Below, piece after piece: positions 22,701-30,284 of a stretch of DNA of 64,000 nt. The notes below the pieces were generated by a model. It worked only from the letters and a program-made list of their open reading frames with translations. It searched no databases and was not told the origin of the DNA. The DNA comes from Apostichopus japonicus (taxonomy: Eukaryota > Echinodermata > Holothuroidea > Aspidochirotida > Stichopodidae), in contig NC_092582.1 in NCBI RefSeq assembly GCF_037975245.1, positions 20,608,577-20,672,576 of the forward strand, written 5' to 3'. Within the stretch, counting starts at the first letter, position 1, and every line of letters begins with the position of its first letter. A program made the position numbers and the translations under genes.

Positions 22701-24508
22701 ACCTTGTGCAGGGCAGACAACCTTCACATTTAACTGACATTGCAGAAGAAGTTTTGCAACATTCTGCTTTGCTACCTTACTAAAGGAACAGGTAGGAACT
22801 ATTTACTATGCTACTACAGACACCAACAAACTACTTAGTAAGTTCATTTTAGAACAAACATTGTGAGCAGATATATGGAAGAGAGAATGGGCCTCAATGA
22901 TCAAACAACATTTACAAAGAATGACCAAATGGAGATGGACAGGTTCCAGTGTTCAAAGAAATTTAATTAGAATTGCTACATCATTAAGTTACTAGGCTAA
23001 CATCTGTTCCTTTTATCATAATGTCAAAATGGATATTGAAGACCCTGACAATTATGTGTATCTTTGTGATAATTTGTGTTGGCAGAATTTACAACAGAAA
23101 GTGAGGTACGTGCAACAGCTTTTAGATGTTGCTAAATTCAGTGACTATGACACGCTTGCCAAGTAATTGTTGTAACATGCTTAACGAATGGTCGTACTGT
23201 ACCCGAGTCTGAGTTTCATACTAGTTTAATACTTTAATGGTAAACAGTCTTTCCAGCAACAATATTTTATTCACAACCTGTAAGATCTACCATGTTCTCT
23301 AGATGTTCGATTTTGACAGGTTGTCTAGAGGAAGATGATGAATCTGAATCTGTCACTAATTTACAAATATCCCTCCCTGTACGAGGGAGCTATTCACCCA
23401 ACCATCGGTTCAACAAGGATGATGCTTTTGCTTATTTATCCGATTGTGGGATAAAATAGCCATCCACTGGTGCTTTCTTCATCTCTTCGATTGTCAGTTC
23501 AATAAGGATGGATTTAATTGATCGTCAGTTAAATAAGCGATGCACTGGTGCTTATTTACTCTATGGCTGGTTACAGAAGGTATGCCTTGTTTAATGCTTA
23601 TTTAGCAGAGAAGAAAAATGTTTGTTCAATTTGATTTTGGGGGAGGGGGGCAGGGGCCCTGCAGGTAAGCAGTCTTGTTTGCATTGTCAATGCTGCCAGT
23701 CACTTATACAATGGAAAGAGAAACCTTCTGGTATACTTTTCTGTTGTAAGATGATAGTTGGTAAAGCTACTGAACTCCATCATTGTACGATGAGTTTGTG
23801 TTCACTGAACACTATGTACACTAAGATAGTATGAATAATTCAAAGTCTGCACAATTTAATTGATTAGAGAATTTAGAGTAGATGCATAGACACAAATCCT
23901 TTCCTCTGTAACTTTGGCTTGACGCTGCACTCAGCTCACACACTCACTGTGATACAAGAGGGCCATGTTTGTTTACCTGATGATCAGATTTAGCCTCAAC
24001 ATTTTGTAATTTATGTAGGTCTAGGATACAACTTAACTTTAAACATATCAAATAATGCAGCTATACTGTAAATCTTTTGTTGTGTGATCTTTAATTTTGA
24101 ATGTGTCAGAACTTTCAGATCCTTTGGCTTTTCCAACTGGGGGCTCCACAGGGATTCTAATGGCAGAAAACTGGGTCATGTGACCTTGGGTATTGTGCTC
24201 ATCAAATTAAAAATTGCAAATATCACATACATTTAAATATTAAATACCAGAATAACACTAGGCACACCATGAAGACACTTAAATACGAGTTCTCATGGCA
24301 TGAAAAGCAAATGTGACCTGGCTATAGGGTTCAGCAATGTCAGACTGTGACATTGCAAGAGTTCAAACAACATAATCAAGCATATATTTACATTCAAACT
24401 ATGTCTAGGTGTAGGCTAGATGTTATTTTATGGACATAGAATAAACCAACTGTCAATAAGAAAAAAGGATTAAATCTGAACGAATATTGCTCTTACTTCG
24501 ATCTCCAT
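4675..24508 (-). CDS. NCF2-like: p67phox/NCF2-like NADPH oxidase activator with duplicated TPR-activation module (whole gene)
   Basis: Eleven coding exons (each listed separately) join in consistent phase to about 823 residues; human p67phox has 526. Order: module 1, TPR domain (about 17-188) and activation segment (189-237); a proline-rich linker (238-285); module 2, TPR domain (about 286-451) and activation segment (452-498); a proline/serine-rich region (about 499-760); and one SH3 (about 762-815). Homology to p67phox/NOXA1 is clear: the RGxxxIDY loop that contacts Rac and the activation-segment pattern F[RK]PP...LG appear in both modules. The known family role is to bind Rac-GTP through the TPRs and switch on a NOX catalytic subunit at membranes. 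No PB1 domain and no central SH3 were found. Both modules use four phase-0 exons, two pairs being nearly equal in length, which indicates block duplication. Alternative: two adjacent genes, disfavoured by the open linker exon. Confidence 0.85.
5206..5606. mobile_element. Short hAT-like non-autonomous element
   Basis: 401 bp, left end CAGGGTTGTCCAACC, right end its complement, flanked on both sides by the perfect 8-bp duplication GTCTAAAC (5198-5205 and 5607-5614). It lies in the last intron of the NCF2-like gene, with its right end only 29 bp from the exon 10 donor. It has no coding capacity of its own. Confidence 0.92.
5636..6512 (-). CDS. NCF2-like: NCF2-like exon 10: proline-rich region and first half of SH3
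   Basis: 877 nt, acceptor TTCATGCAG, donor GTACGT, phase 0 to 1. It encodes about 260 residues dominated by Pro and Ser, with many PxxP and PPPP motifs (for example VRPPSVPAPPPPSLP and KVPPPPK), which are typical SH3 ligands. It ends with the start of an SH3 domain: AVVISGYEANTDEELTLSEG then DIVKVLSQ. A long antisense open frame over the same bases reflects the codon bias and is not a gene. Confidence 0.85.
6678..7544. repeat. 46-bp minisatellite in NCF2-like intron
   Basis: Roughly 18-19 copies of a 46-bp unit (TTTAGAAAGCTCTACAGAAT then ACAGATCTCTTCTGTGATAT). Inside each unit, ACAGA and TCTGT flank the palindrome AGATCT, so it can form a short hairpin. The array is split by the element at 7545-9069 and resumes for about one copy at 9070-9112. 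Confidence 0.9.
7545..9069. mobile_element. hAT-like element inserted in the 46-bp array
   Basis: 1525 bp, ends TAGTGTTCAAACG and its complement, flanked by the 8-bp target duplication CAGAATAC, which is part of the minisatellite unit. Subterminal repeats of ATAATCGGAATCGG type lie near both ends. No transposase domain was recognised inside; a Cys-containing minus-strand frame at 7804-8037 could be a decayed BED-finger region, but that is weak. The 8-bp duplication and TIR form fit the hAT superfamily. Confidence 0.85.
9070..9112. repeat. Remainder of the 46-bp array
   Basis: A single unit resuming with the second copy of CAGAATAC immediately after the hAT-like element, confirming that the element interrupted a continuous array. 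Confidence 0.85.
9190..9420. repeat. Dispersed repeat with TGACCT half-sites
   Basis: Contains several TGACCT/TGACCTT words (CTCTGACCTTC, GACCTCAGCTGACCTCAAA). It resembles stretches at about 15360-15700 and 51120-52100, suggesting an old dispersed repeat family. Confidence 0.4.
9658..9798 (-). CDS. NCF2-like: NCF2-like exon 9: module 2 activation segment
   Basis: 47 codons, acceptor TTTTGTAAG, donor GTGAGT, phase 0. FEYVPLPSNAIFKPP then KIDNLGRQSFLGKAKVVS aligns both with exon 5 and with the p67phox activation region. FLGKAKVV is closer to human YLGKATVV than the module 1 copy is. Confidence 0.88.
10370..10504 (-). CDS. NCF2-like: NCF2-like exon 8: module 2, TPR4
   Basis: 45 codons, acceptor CCCCATAG, donor GTAAGT, phase 0. 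ILYNQAFCYLHSGMDEW aligns with p67phox VLYNIAFMYAKKEEW, and VEPKHSYIDEALKKC with SEPRHSKIDKAMECV. It is six nucleotides shorter than exon 4, its module 1 counterpart. Confidence 0.88.
11120..11190 (-). repeat. tRNA-Ile-like SINE head
   Basis: The minus strand reads GGCTGGATAGCTCAGTTGAT, then an anticodon-arm-like stretch with TAAT, then box B GGTTCAACTCC. Box A and box B are intact, but the acceptor and T stems pair poorly. A related copy, with the same CCAGAAATT junction after the head, lies at about 63632-63720. This supports a tRNA-derived SINE rather than a working tRNA gene. Confidence 0.6.
11456..11647 (-). CDS. NCF2-like: NCF2-like exon 7: module 2, TPR2-3 with Rac-contact loop
   Basis: 64 codons, acceptor GTCTTCCAG region, donor GTATGT, phase 0; same length as exon 3. 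INKDKHLAIGHFLLGE is close to human p67phox INRDKHLAVAYFQRG. The loop LLRGKDTIDYSQLGL keeps Arg and Asp, but the Asn104 position is Lys and the Leu106 position is Thr. Confidence 0.9.
12242..12556 (-). CDS. NCF2-like: NCF2-like exon 6: proline linker plus module 2, TPR1
   Basis: 105 codons, acceptor CTCTTCCAG, donor GTCAGT, phase 0. The first 48 codons form a Pro/Ser-rich linker with PxxP motifs. Then GEKMSHKDSLQMWHEGVLAF starts the second TPR domain and aligns with GEKVTHKDTIQIW of exon 2. The frame is open from the acceptor across the linker into TPR1, so this exon physically joins the two modules and does not look like an independent first exon. Confidence 0.88.
12995..13141 (-). CDS. NCF2-like: NCF2-like exon 5: module 1 activation segment
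   Basis: 49 codons, acceptor GCTTTGCAG, donor GTAAGG, phase 0. The sequence LYDPILLPTEVFRPP then KVENLKDINFLGQKKVIS matches the p67phox activation region (EPVVIPVGKLFRP...YLGKATVV), which touches the NOX catalytic subunit. A full activation segment at this point, before a second TPR set, is the key sign of module duplication. Confidence 0.85.
14955..15044. repeat. 45-bp direct duplication
   Basis: Two almost exact 45-bp copies, each with AGTCATAGCCAATCTGCTAC followed by GGAGGCGGGGCTT. Each copy pairs a CCAAT-like word with a GC-box-like word. Whether these have any regulatory role is unknown. Confidence 0.8.
15360..15700. repeat. Dispersed repeat with DR1-type TGACCTTTGACCT
   Basis: Contains GACCCCAAATGACCTTTGAC and a (CA)n-like tail near 15630. 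Similar phrasing recurs at about 51120-52100. TGACCTTTGACCT is a perfect spacing-1 direct repeat of the nuclear-receptor half-site, on the complementary strand. Confidence 0.45.
17313..17453 (-). CDS. NCF2-like: NCF2-like exon 4: module 1, TPR4
   Basis: 47 codons, acceptor TCCAACAG, donor GTAAGT, phase 0. The sequence IIYDLALTLATMMKEFDWAI aligns with the p67phox helix VLYNIAFMYAKKEEWKKA and closes the TPR domain of module 1. The preceding intron carries the pogo-like element. Confidence 0.85.
18686..19434 (+). pseudogene. pogo-type transposase fragment (broken)
   Basis: The frame 18686-19072 carries VIVSDGHRSRFD and, 36 positions after the Asp of SDG, a second Asp in TTGVTQLHDQINQ. That spacing fits the second and third acidic residues of a DDE endonuclease of the pogo/Tigger kind. 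The N-terminal helix-turn-helix DNA-binding part and the first catalytic Asp are not seen. A further frame at 19195-19434 (Ser/Thr-rich, then a coiled helix) looks like the C-terminus after a frame break. Function as a transposase is inferred lost. Confidence 0.7.
19676..20197 (+). CDS. Second ORF of the pogo-like element, acidic repeat protein
   Basis: 173 residues. The N-terminal part has several Cys. The middle (residues about 50-85) is a Val/Glu/Asp repeat of the VEVEGVDxVEVEG kind. The C-terminal part (WVKVKYEEVFIGRVLQ through FYGEVYEAEV) resembles the small beta-barrel, tudor-like segment seen at the end of some invertebrate transposon proteins; that likeness is from memory. It may be the C-terminus of the same transposase beyond a frameshift or intron, or an accessory protein. 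It lies wholly inside the element. Confidence 0.45.
   Translation: MSQMLECAGFPIICSKAACKDENRVKPDMILPACTQGKCVRRRLLVDDSSVEEMSVDDIEVEGAEEVEVDGADDVEVEGVDAVEVEGVDVMGLRRLDMKDVKVVMWVKVKYEEVFIGRVLQKVGDEVCVRCLEKPFGLDKGMPQEMEKESAPIFYGEVYEAEVQPGMVKCGRM
21366..21557 (-). CDS. NCF2-like: NCF2-like exon 3: module 1, TPR2-3 with Rac-contact loop
   Basis: 64 codons, acceptor TACCACAG, donor GTAAGT, phase 0. It contains DPHMAIGHFALGL, equivalent to the p67phox DKHLAVAYFQRG helix, and the loop CLRGNPKIDYTQLGL. In p67phox this loop supplies Rac contacts (Arg102, Asn104, Leu106, Asp108 by human numbering). Arg, Asn and Asp are kept; the Leu position is Lys. Its length equals that of the module 2 counterpart (192 nt). 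Confidence 0.9.
22143..22262. repeat. About 60-bp direct duplication
   Basis: TTAAAGAGTTCTGAACTAGC followed by CCATGA...CCTACACGTAG occurs twice in a row with a small deletion in the second copy. It lies just inside the intron after NCF2-like exon 2. Confidence 0.75.
22290..22508 (-). CDS. NCF2-like: NCF2-like exon 2: module 1, TPR1
   Basis: 73 codons between a TTGATTACAG acceptor and a GTGAGA donor, phase 0 to 0. It encodes the first TPR of module 1 (GEKVTHKDTIQIWYKAIKEL onward, then AKIYFNVGALWF). This matches the p67phox N-terminus, where a short leader precedes a W-x-x-A/G helix and a later IxFNxG helix. Exon 6 is its counterpart in module 2. Confidence 0.85.
22509..24496. other. First NCF2-like intron (inferred)
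   Basis: No exon seen. A degenerate local repeat around 23390-23580 repeats the words CAATAAGG/CAGTTAAATAAG and GGTGCTTATTTA. A G-rich stretch lies at 23636-23660. Confidence 0.4.
24497..24508 (-). CDS. NCF2-like: NCF2-like coding exon 1 (12 nt, MEIE)
   Basis: A start codon in good context (A at -3, G at +4) is followed by three codons and a GTAAGA donor. The phase (0) matches the next exon, which begins directly after an acceptor. This is inferred from splice signals alone. If wrong, translation may start at the Met at 22475, inside the next exon. Confidence 0.5.
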
Positions 24509-24984
24509 TCTCTTAGGAGTGTATCCAACAACTGTTCCACAAATTAAAATATGTATTCAGATCTCAAGCTGCCGTCAGCAAATTGTCCTAACTCCGATAC
24601 AGTTTGACACACTTCATCAATGGAGATGTGCTAGTGCAAATGTCTGGTGTGTGATAACAAGACAACAGCTTGAGTGCATGAACGTATTATTTGTACATGT
24701 GCCATGTGTATATAAACGTTAGTCAAGGCGATTGACTTCTGAATATTAACCAAGACCTAACGCGGAAACAAACTGCTATAACCTGATTTCCTTCTCATTG
24801 CAAAAGCACTTACCCGTGGATCTTTTTACATACCAAGCATTGATACCGGACACTATGGATAGTCTGGACTGGAAGTCTGGAAGTAATCCGATTATCGCTG
24901 TTACCTTTCACCTGTACATGTGTATGTGTTAAAGCGGAACAACACTATGAGTTGTCTGTGACTGTTTTGTTTGTCATCCTGCAC
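24509..24984. promoter_or_regulatory. Possible upstream region of the NCF2-like gene
   Basis: This is the sequence directly upstream of the inferred start codon on the minus strand. It has more CpG than its surroundings between about 24760 and 24900. No TATA box or other decisive promoter element was identified; the call rests on position only. Confidence 0.2.
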
Positions 24985-25270
24985 AGTGGTATGGCGGGCC
25001 ATCAGTCTCAAATTATGGGAGATCGACTTATGTATGTATGTCTTCCCGCAAGCAGGAACTCGCGAAAGAAGCCATGGAGGCTTATAGACTCGCAAGCTGA
25101 CCGAAGCCAATCTCTCGGCACACATCCATTTAACGTCCATGTCGGGAAGTTGTTATTGAACAACACCCTTGCCAGACGACACTTATACCGATTTAAATCG
25201 ACATATACCAGTTTCCTTCGACTTATACTAGTTTCCAGCAGCTGAAATTGACTTCTACCGATTTAAATCG
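24985..25270. repeat. Palindrome-rich dispersed repeat, left copy (nested insert)
   Basis: Starts TATGGCGGGCCATCAGTCTC and contains the 12-bp palindrome CGATTTAAATCG at 25189-25200 and 25259-25270. A second copy of the same repeat lies at about 26203-26390. The left copy is interrupted by a SINE (25031-25182) and broken at its right end by the TIR element at 25280. Confidence 0.75.
25031..25182 (-). mobile_element. tRNA-derived SINE, 5'-truncated copy
   Basis: On the minus strand this matches the body of the full-length SINE at 54466-54790 (GTCGTCTGGCAAGGGTGTTG onward, TTCGCGAGTTCCTGCTTGCG near the end) and ends in the same CATA-type tail. The tRNA-like head is missing. It is flanked by ATAAG(T) on both sides; the intact second copy of the host repeat shows the empty site. 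Confidence 0.85.
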
Positions 25271-25279
25271 ACATATACC

Positions 25280-26057
25280 CAGGGGCGTATCCAGGGGGGC
25301 GTAACAGGCGCCCCCCCCCCTATTGGCCGTCACCAAAAAAAAGGTAAGCAAAAAAAAAAAAAAAATTGATGACGACCTTTATGTGAGATGTCGGTGATTG
25401 CTCAACCCCCCTCTCCCGTATGCTTTATTTTGTGTTTGCCAAAAAAAGGTTCTGGCGAAGTTCGGCGGCATAATAGTTTTAGAAACATAGATGGTAATTG
25501 TGTTTGTATTATCGCGTAGCACAGGGCGTGGATAAGGCCTCTGGGCATTGCCTTGGACTATGATGAAATTGTCAACATCTACAGTCGCAAGCACCCACGA
25601 AGGATGACATTTCTTAACCCAATGGAAGAGAAGTAATTATCTCTGCATCAATTTCAGTCAAATTTAGCAGTAATGCAACCACTGTACAGTCAGACCATTT
25701 TGCTATTGTTGCCAAACTTCATGTTGTAAAAACATTGATAAACTAAAGTAAAATTCATAAATTTCTTAAAGGCTTCGATGGTGAAACTTGGCAATCACCA
25801 GATTTCCCAGTCGGTCACAAGTTTTACAAACACTAAGTGACATGCCAGCCATACTAAATTGTGCATTTTGTGTCCATTTTTACTGGAAATGTTGCTTATT
25901 ATTAAGGTCGAAAAATGGATCACATATGGCACCATTTTGCATTTCAGCCCTTCTTCGATAGCAAAAAGTGTCCACCCCTCCCCTTAGACCCATCCCCCAG
26001 GACGGCGATCATTCATGCCTGACGCCCCCCTAGTGGAAAATCCTGGATACGCCCCTG
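25280..26057. mobile_element. TIR element with CAGGGGCGTATCCAGG ends
   Basis: 778 bp with perfect 16-bp inverted ends CAGGGGCGTATCCAGG, flanked by a 6-bp direct repeat TATACC. It holds poly-C and poly-A runs and no recognisable coding region. A TIR non-autonomous DNA transposon is clear; the superfamily is uncertain because of the 6-bp duplication. Confidence 0.85.
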
Positions 26058-26202
26058 TATACCAGTTTCATTCTACATACCCAATCACTTGTTATCGACG
26101 AAGCGGTGTGTTGCCGGATTTTTTCAAGGTCTTGGTACTACAGGCGAAGGTCATTTATTAAGTTTCGTAACTCATCGGAAAGCGATTAGAGGGATGGGGC
26201 GT

Positions 26203-26390
26203 ATGGCGGGCCATCAGTCTCAAATCGTGGGGAATCGACTTATACCGATTTAAATCGACATATACCAATTTCCTTCGACATATACCAGTTTCCAGCAGCT
26301 TAAATTGACTTCTACCGATTTAAATCGACATAAACCAGCTTAATTCTACATATCATCGATTTAAATCGACATATATATTGTTCGCGCGCT
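26203..26390. repeat. Palindrome-rich dispersed repeat, right copy
   Basis: Begins GTATGGCGGGCCATCAGTCT and carries CGATTTAAATCG at 26246-26257, 26316-26327 and 26357-26368, separated by ACATATACCA-type spacers. It gives the uninterrupted form of the left copy at 24985-25270. Confidence 0.8.
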
Positions 26391-27610
26391 TCGTGATATT
26401 TTGTTTATTACTATCTAAGCGGAGCGCTACCATCAGTTGGCGCCCAGCGTACAAGAAAATTTCTGGTTTTGATAGCCCCCCAGATCACCGGAAATGGCAC
26501 TTTTCGGGCTTGAAAATGACCAACCAGATGTACACTTTTTGCCTGAGAGGCTGAGAACCAAGTATTTCCCAATAGTTTTTTTTCCATCCATAACCTTTTT
26601 GAAGATTGTCACCAGTCACACATCATGTTCGACCTCATCGCATGTCCTGTGGATCATTGCTTTTGTAGGTGTTTCTACGTCGCGGCCCACAATACCCGAC
26701 AGCCCCACTTTTGAAGGTTTTAAGCCCATTATTTGTTCAGAATTTGAAAATTCACATTTCTCGTGAATAAACTCACTTCAAAACATACCCACTGATAATG
26801 TTGCAAAAAAAATCATCTATGGACAACCAATATAGAAAAAACTCCTTGAACCCCTAACAGACCGGCCTAAATTGCACGAGTAGAGGGAAATATGATGAAG
26901 AATGTTGGTCAGGAAATTTTCGAAAATTCAGACACAGTTCCTTTATTGGTGTACAAATATTAAAACCTCTTATAACGGCTATTATAAAACTTGGTTGAAG
27001 GAAATGAAACAAATACCAGATATTTCCGAAACCGAACACTACACACGTAGGAGGCGGGGGACTGCAACCCCCCCCCCCCAATATTTTTTTCTGAAAATTC
27101 GGGCAATATGCTGAGAATTTTTCGGGCACCTAAACTGAAAGAAAAATAATTGCAATACATAGCTACATCTAAAGGAAATTTATTAAAAATCATCTCCTTG
27201 GTAATTAAAATAAAGTTCTTAGCTTGGCCGACTAATTAGCCATTACTAATGTAAAAGAGAGTTTTTACATAATTTGACCTCCATGCTTTTTCTCCATCTA
27301 CATAAGTCATTTCGTTGTTTAGATGGGCATCCCGCGGTGTACTGCGCAACTTTCACGGACCGTACGGTACACGATGGCATGCGATGCAATAACCGATGCT
27401 TGCTTAAATGATATTGACATTAACATGTTGAACGCGCGAGAAAAATGTTGGTTATATTTTTCGGGCAAGTCGTTACAGCTCCCCAAATCAAATTGGGCTC
27501 CTTCGCCTTTGACTACACACACAGACAGTCTTGAAGCTGTTCATCCTGGAACGCCATTTTCATGCTCATTGATATGATTTGATATCTGCTGTTTGCTTTA
27601 CAAATTCGAA
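26391..27610. other. Repeat-derived intergenic DNA
   Basis: Contains a segment (about 26412-26510) with TCTAAGCGGAGCGC and GCGTACAAGAAAATTT followed by CCCAGATCACCGGAAATGGC. Close relatives lie at about 27665-27750 and, inverted, at about 60895-61000. A run of 14 C lies at 27069-27082. No gene recognised. Confidence 0.5.
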
Positions 27611-28318
27611 CAGGCGCGTATATAGCGAGGAATTTGCCAAGGGAGGGCGAAGTCTGTAGGCAAACTATCTAAGCGTAGCGCCGAAGCGTACAAGAAAATT
27701 TTGGCCGAAAATTCCTCCCAGATCGCTGGAAATGACACTTCCCAGGCCTTGTTAGTTGTATCTAAGCATTTTCTATTTTGAAATTACTAGCGCTATCATA
27801 AAAAAAATATGCTAGGGGCGGGGGGTGGTCGCCCCCTTCCCGAAATGCGTCATGTTCCCCGACGACTCGGTCGAGTTCGAGTCCAGCCACAGTTGGTTTC
27901 ATAGCACAATTGTACAATTTTTTAAGGCGTCCATATACACACACACACGTTATGATAGACCATATATAGTATATATATAGATACATTAGTGAGAGAGGAA
28001 AAATGGAAACGTCAAAAATGGAGTTGTCGGTGTAAGGGGTAGGGTGAGGTGCACGCCCCTTCCAAAATCCTCGATCCGTCACTGGCTACCCTGTGTATAC
28101 AATAGGGATCAGCGCTATAATGATGTCACTGTTCCTCGTTCTCTTCCCGGTGTCTTGGCGTTTTTCTTTTCTCCCTCCTTTTCTCTCTTTCTTCTTTTTC
28201 TTTTCCCTTCCTTCCTCTCCTCCTCCTCTTTTTTCCCCTTTTTCTTCTCTTTTTTTTCTGTCCTCTTTTTCTTACCCGGGGGGCGCGCGCCCCCAACGCC
28301 CCCCCGGATACGCGCCTG
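27611..28318. mobile_element. Probable TIR element with CAGGCGCGTAT ends
   Basis: Left end CAGGCGCGTAT, right end its complement, 708 bp apart. No target duplication was found, so the limits are provisional. It includes a copy of the shared CCCAGATC-CCGGAAATG segment and a strong polypyrimidine tract at about 28160-28275. Confidence 0.5.
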
Positions 28319-30284
28319 GTGGACACAGCATGATTAGTGATGACAGTTTCAATCTTTTCATCTCTACATAAGTTCCATTATATTAAATCAAAGAATGGCG
28401 ATGGCAATATTTAAACATTTGGGATTCCGTTACTATGGTGATTGACGTTCGGCTATAGAGCTTAATTCGAGCGAGGCTCAATCACAAAAGCGAACCACCC
28501 GTCACTAATACCGTTGACAAACATTTGACATGCAGCAGGACTTTAACGAACATGACTTGCAAATCCGGCTTTACAGATCACACGATGATATCGACTACGT
28601 AGTTCCGTTATTGTCCATGATGTATACCATAGAAGTTATCGTGCGCAAAGGGAAAATTACGGAAGCCTAAAAGGGCTGTGCAAATAAAAAAGTAATTTGC
28701 AATAAAAATTTCCGATTTGTTATCACAACTTATTATTCCATACTGCAACATATAAATGATAAGCGTGTGATTACATATTATTAATTTGTTGCTACACATT
28801 ATTAATTTGCAATGGCAAATTATTAAAAACAAATCAAAATGTGAATTTATGGACATGTATGTTTGTCGCAAGGATTGTCCAATGTTTTCTTCCCTTGCAA
28901 ACAAGCCTCTTTTATTCACCAGTGAACAAATTTTCAGCACTGCTCTTCACAGGCCTAAAGTTGATAAATATATTGCCTCAATTATTATGGATCCATAATT
29001 TATCGCTTGACATAAACAATGTATTAATAATTAGTATTAGCAAATTAATATTTTGCAATAACAAATGAGTTATTTTTTATAACAATATAATTCATCATAA
29101 CAAATTTTTACTTTTAAGAACTGGTATTAATTCTTTATAACAAAATCAATATCAAGCCATACAGCATGAGCACACAAGGCAAATCTCTGAAAATATTTTT
29201 GTTCAACTATATTCACTACGGAGTGATGTCACCTGATAAATGTGAATTGTGGAGGTTTTGTAAAACTGAAGAGTTGATAATGAATATTCAAAGCAAAACT
29301 CTAGGATGGTATCAATTAATAACATCTGAATCACTATGCAAACATTTTTCCAAATGCATTGACATCCCCATAGAGTATTTGACCTTGTAGCACTTATTGA
29401 CAGTGTTCTGAATACCACATCAAACGATCTTAATGGAAAACGTCCAAATCAAAAGCACTAATAAGTTAAACAACCTAACATTATGTAGAATGGACTGGCA
29501 GAACAAGGATAACTCCATTACAATGAATTTGGCACACTTTTTGCATAGATAAGACATTATCATAAATACTGTGTAGACTACAAAGTACTCCACAAATTGT
29601 GTATGATTCCACATTATAACAGTTCTATACAAGTTACACACAACCCTAACCCATCTCACCCGACCCCCCCCCCCCACCCCTCCTGCACCCATCAAAACTG
29701 AGCAAAGAAAACAGCAGGAGCAAATATATGTCATACAAACAGTACTGTGAGTCAAACCAACCTATAAATGAACTGCATCTGTATTGATAAAGAGATTGTT
29801 AGTAAACTGTATAAAATCAAACTACATCACATGTATGTAATATTTGTCAATTGAAGGCAACATCTTAGACTGTAATGTAGTAAATCTAATTTACCTTGCA
29901 TGAATTTAATTCCTTTCTCCCTTTTATCTATACATTGAGACTCTGCAATGCAAATTAATATGCATTGCACTTATGATGACTATATGAACATAAAAACTTA
30001 ATTCAACAATTACAGAATGAAACAGCCCCCCACCGCCACCACCTGTTTCTCCAGCTAAACTACAGAAGATTTATTTGTTTGTTTTGAAAAATATATATAA
30101 AAGTAGCAAGTCTCAAGTAATAAAGAACAGTAAGTAAGAGATTGCATCTATGCTACTTTTTGGAGAATAAGCTGAAATATAAGGTATGAAATCTCAATGG
30201 ACAGCAAGAACAAAGTTAAGTTATATTTTAACATAAAAATTATTACATGAAAATCGCGTGCTTAAGAAAATCACTATAATAAAC
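28319..30284. other. AT-rich intergenic DNA
   Basis: No exon recognised. Between about 28690 and 29150 the words TTATTAATTTG, CAAATTA and TAACAAAT recur irregularly, suggesting a degenerate AT-rich repeat. A C-rich run lies at 29665-29680. Confidence 0.45.
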
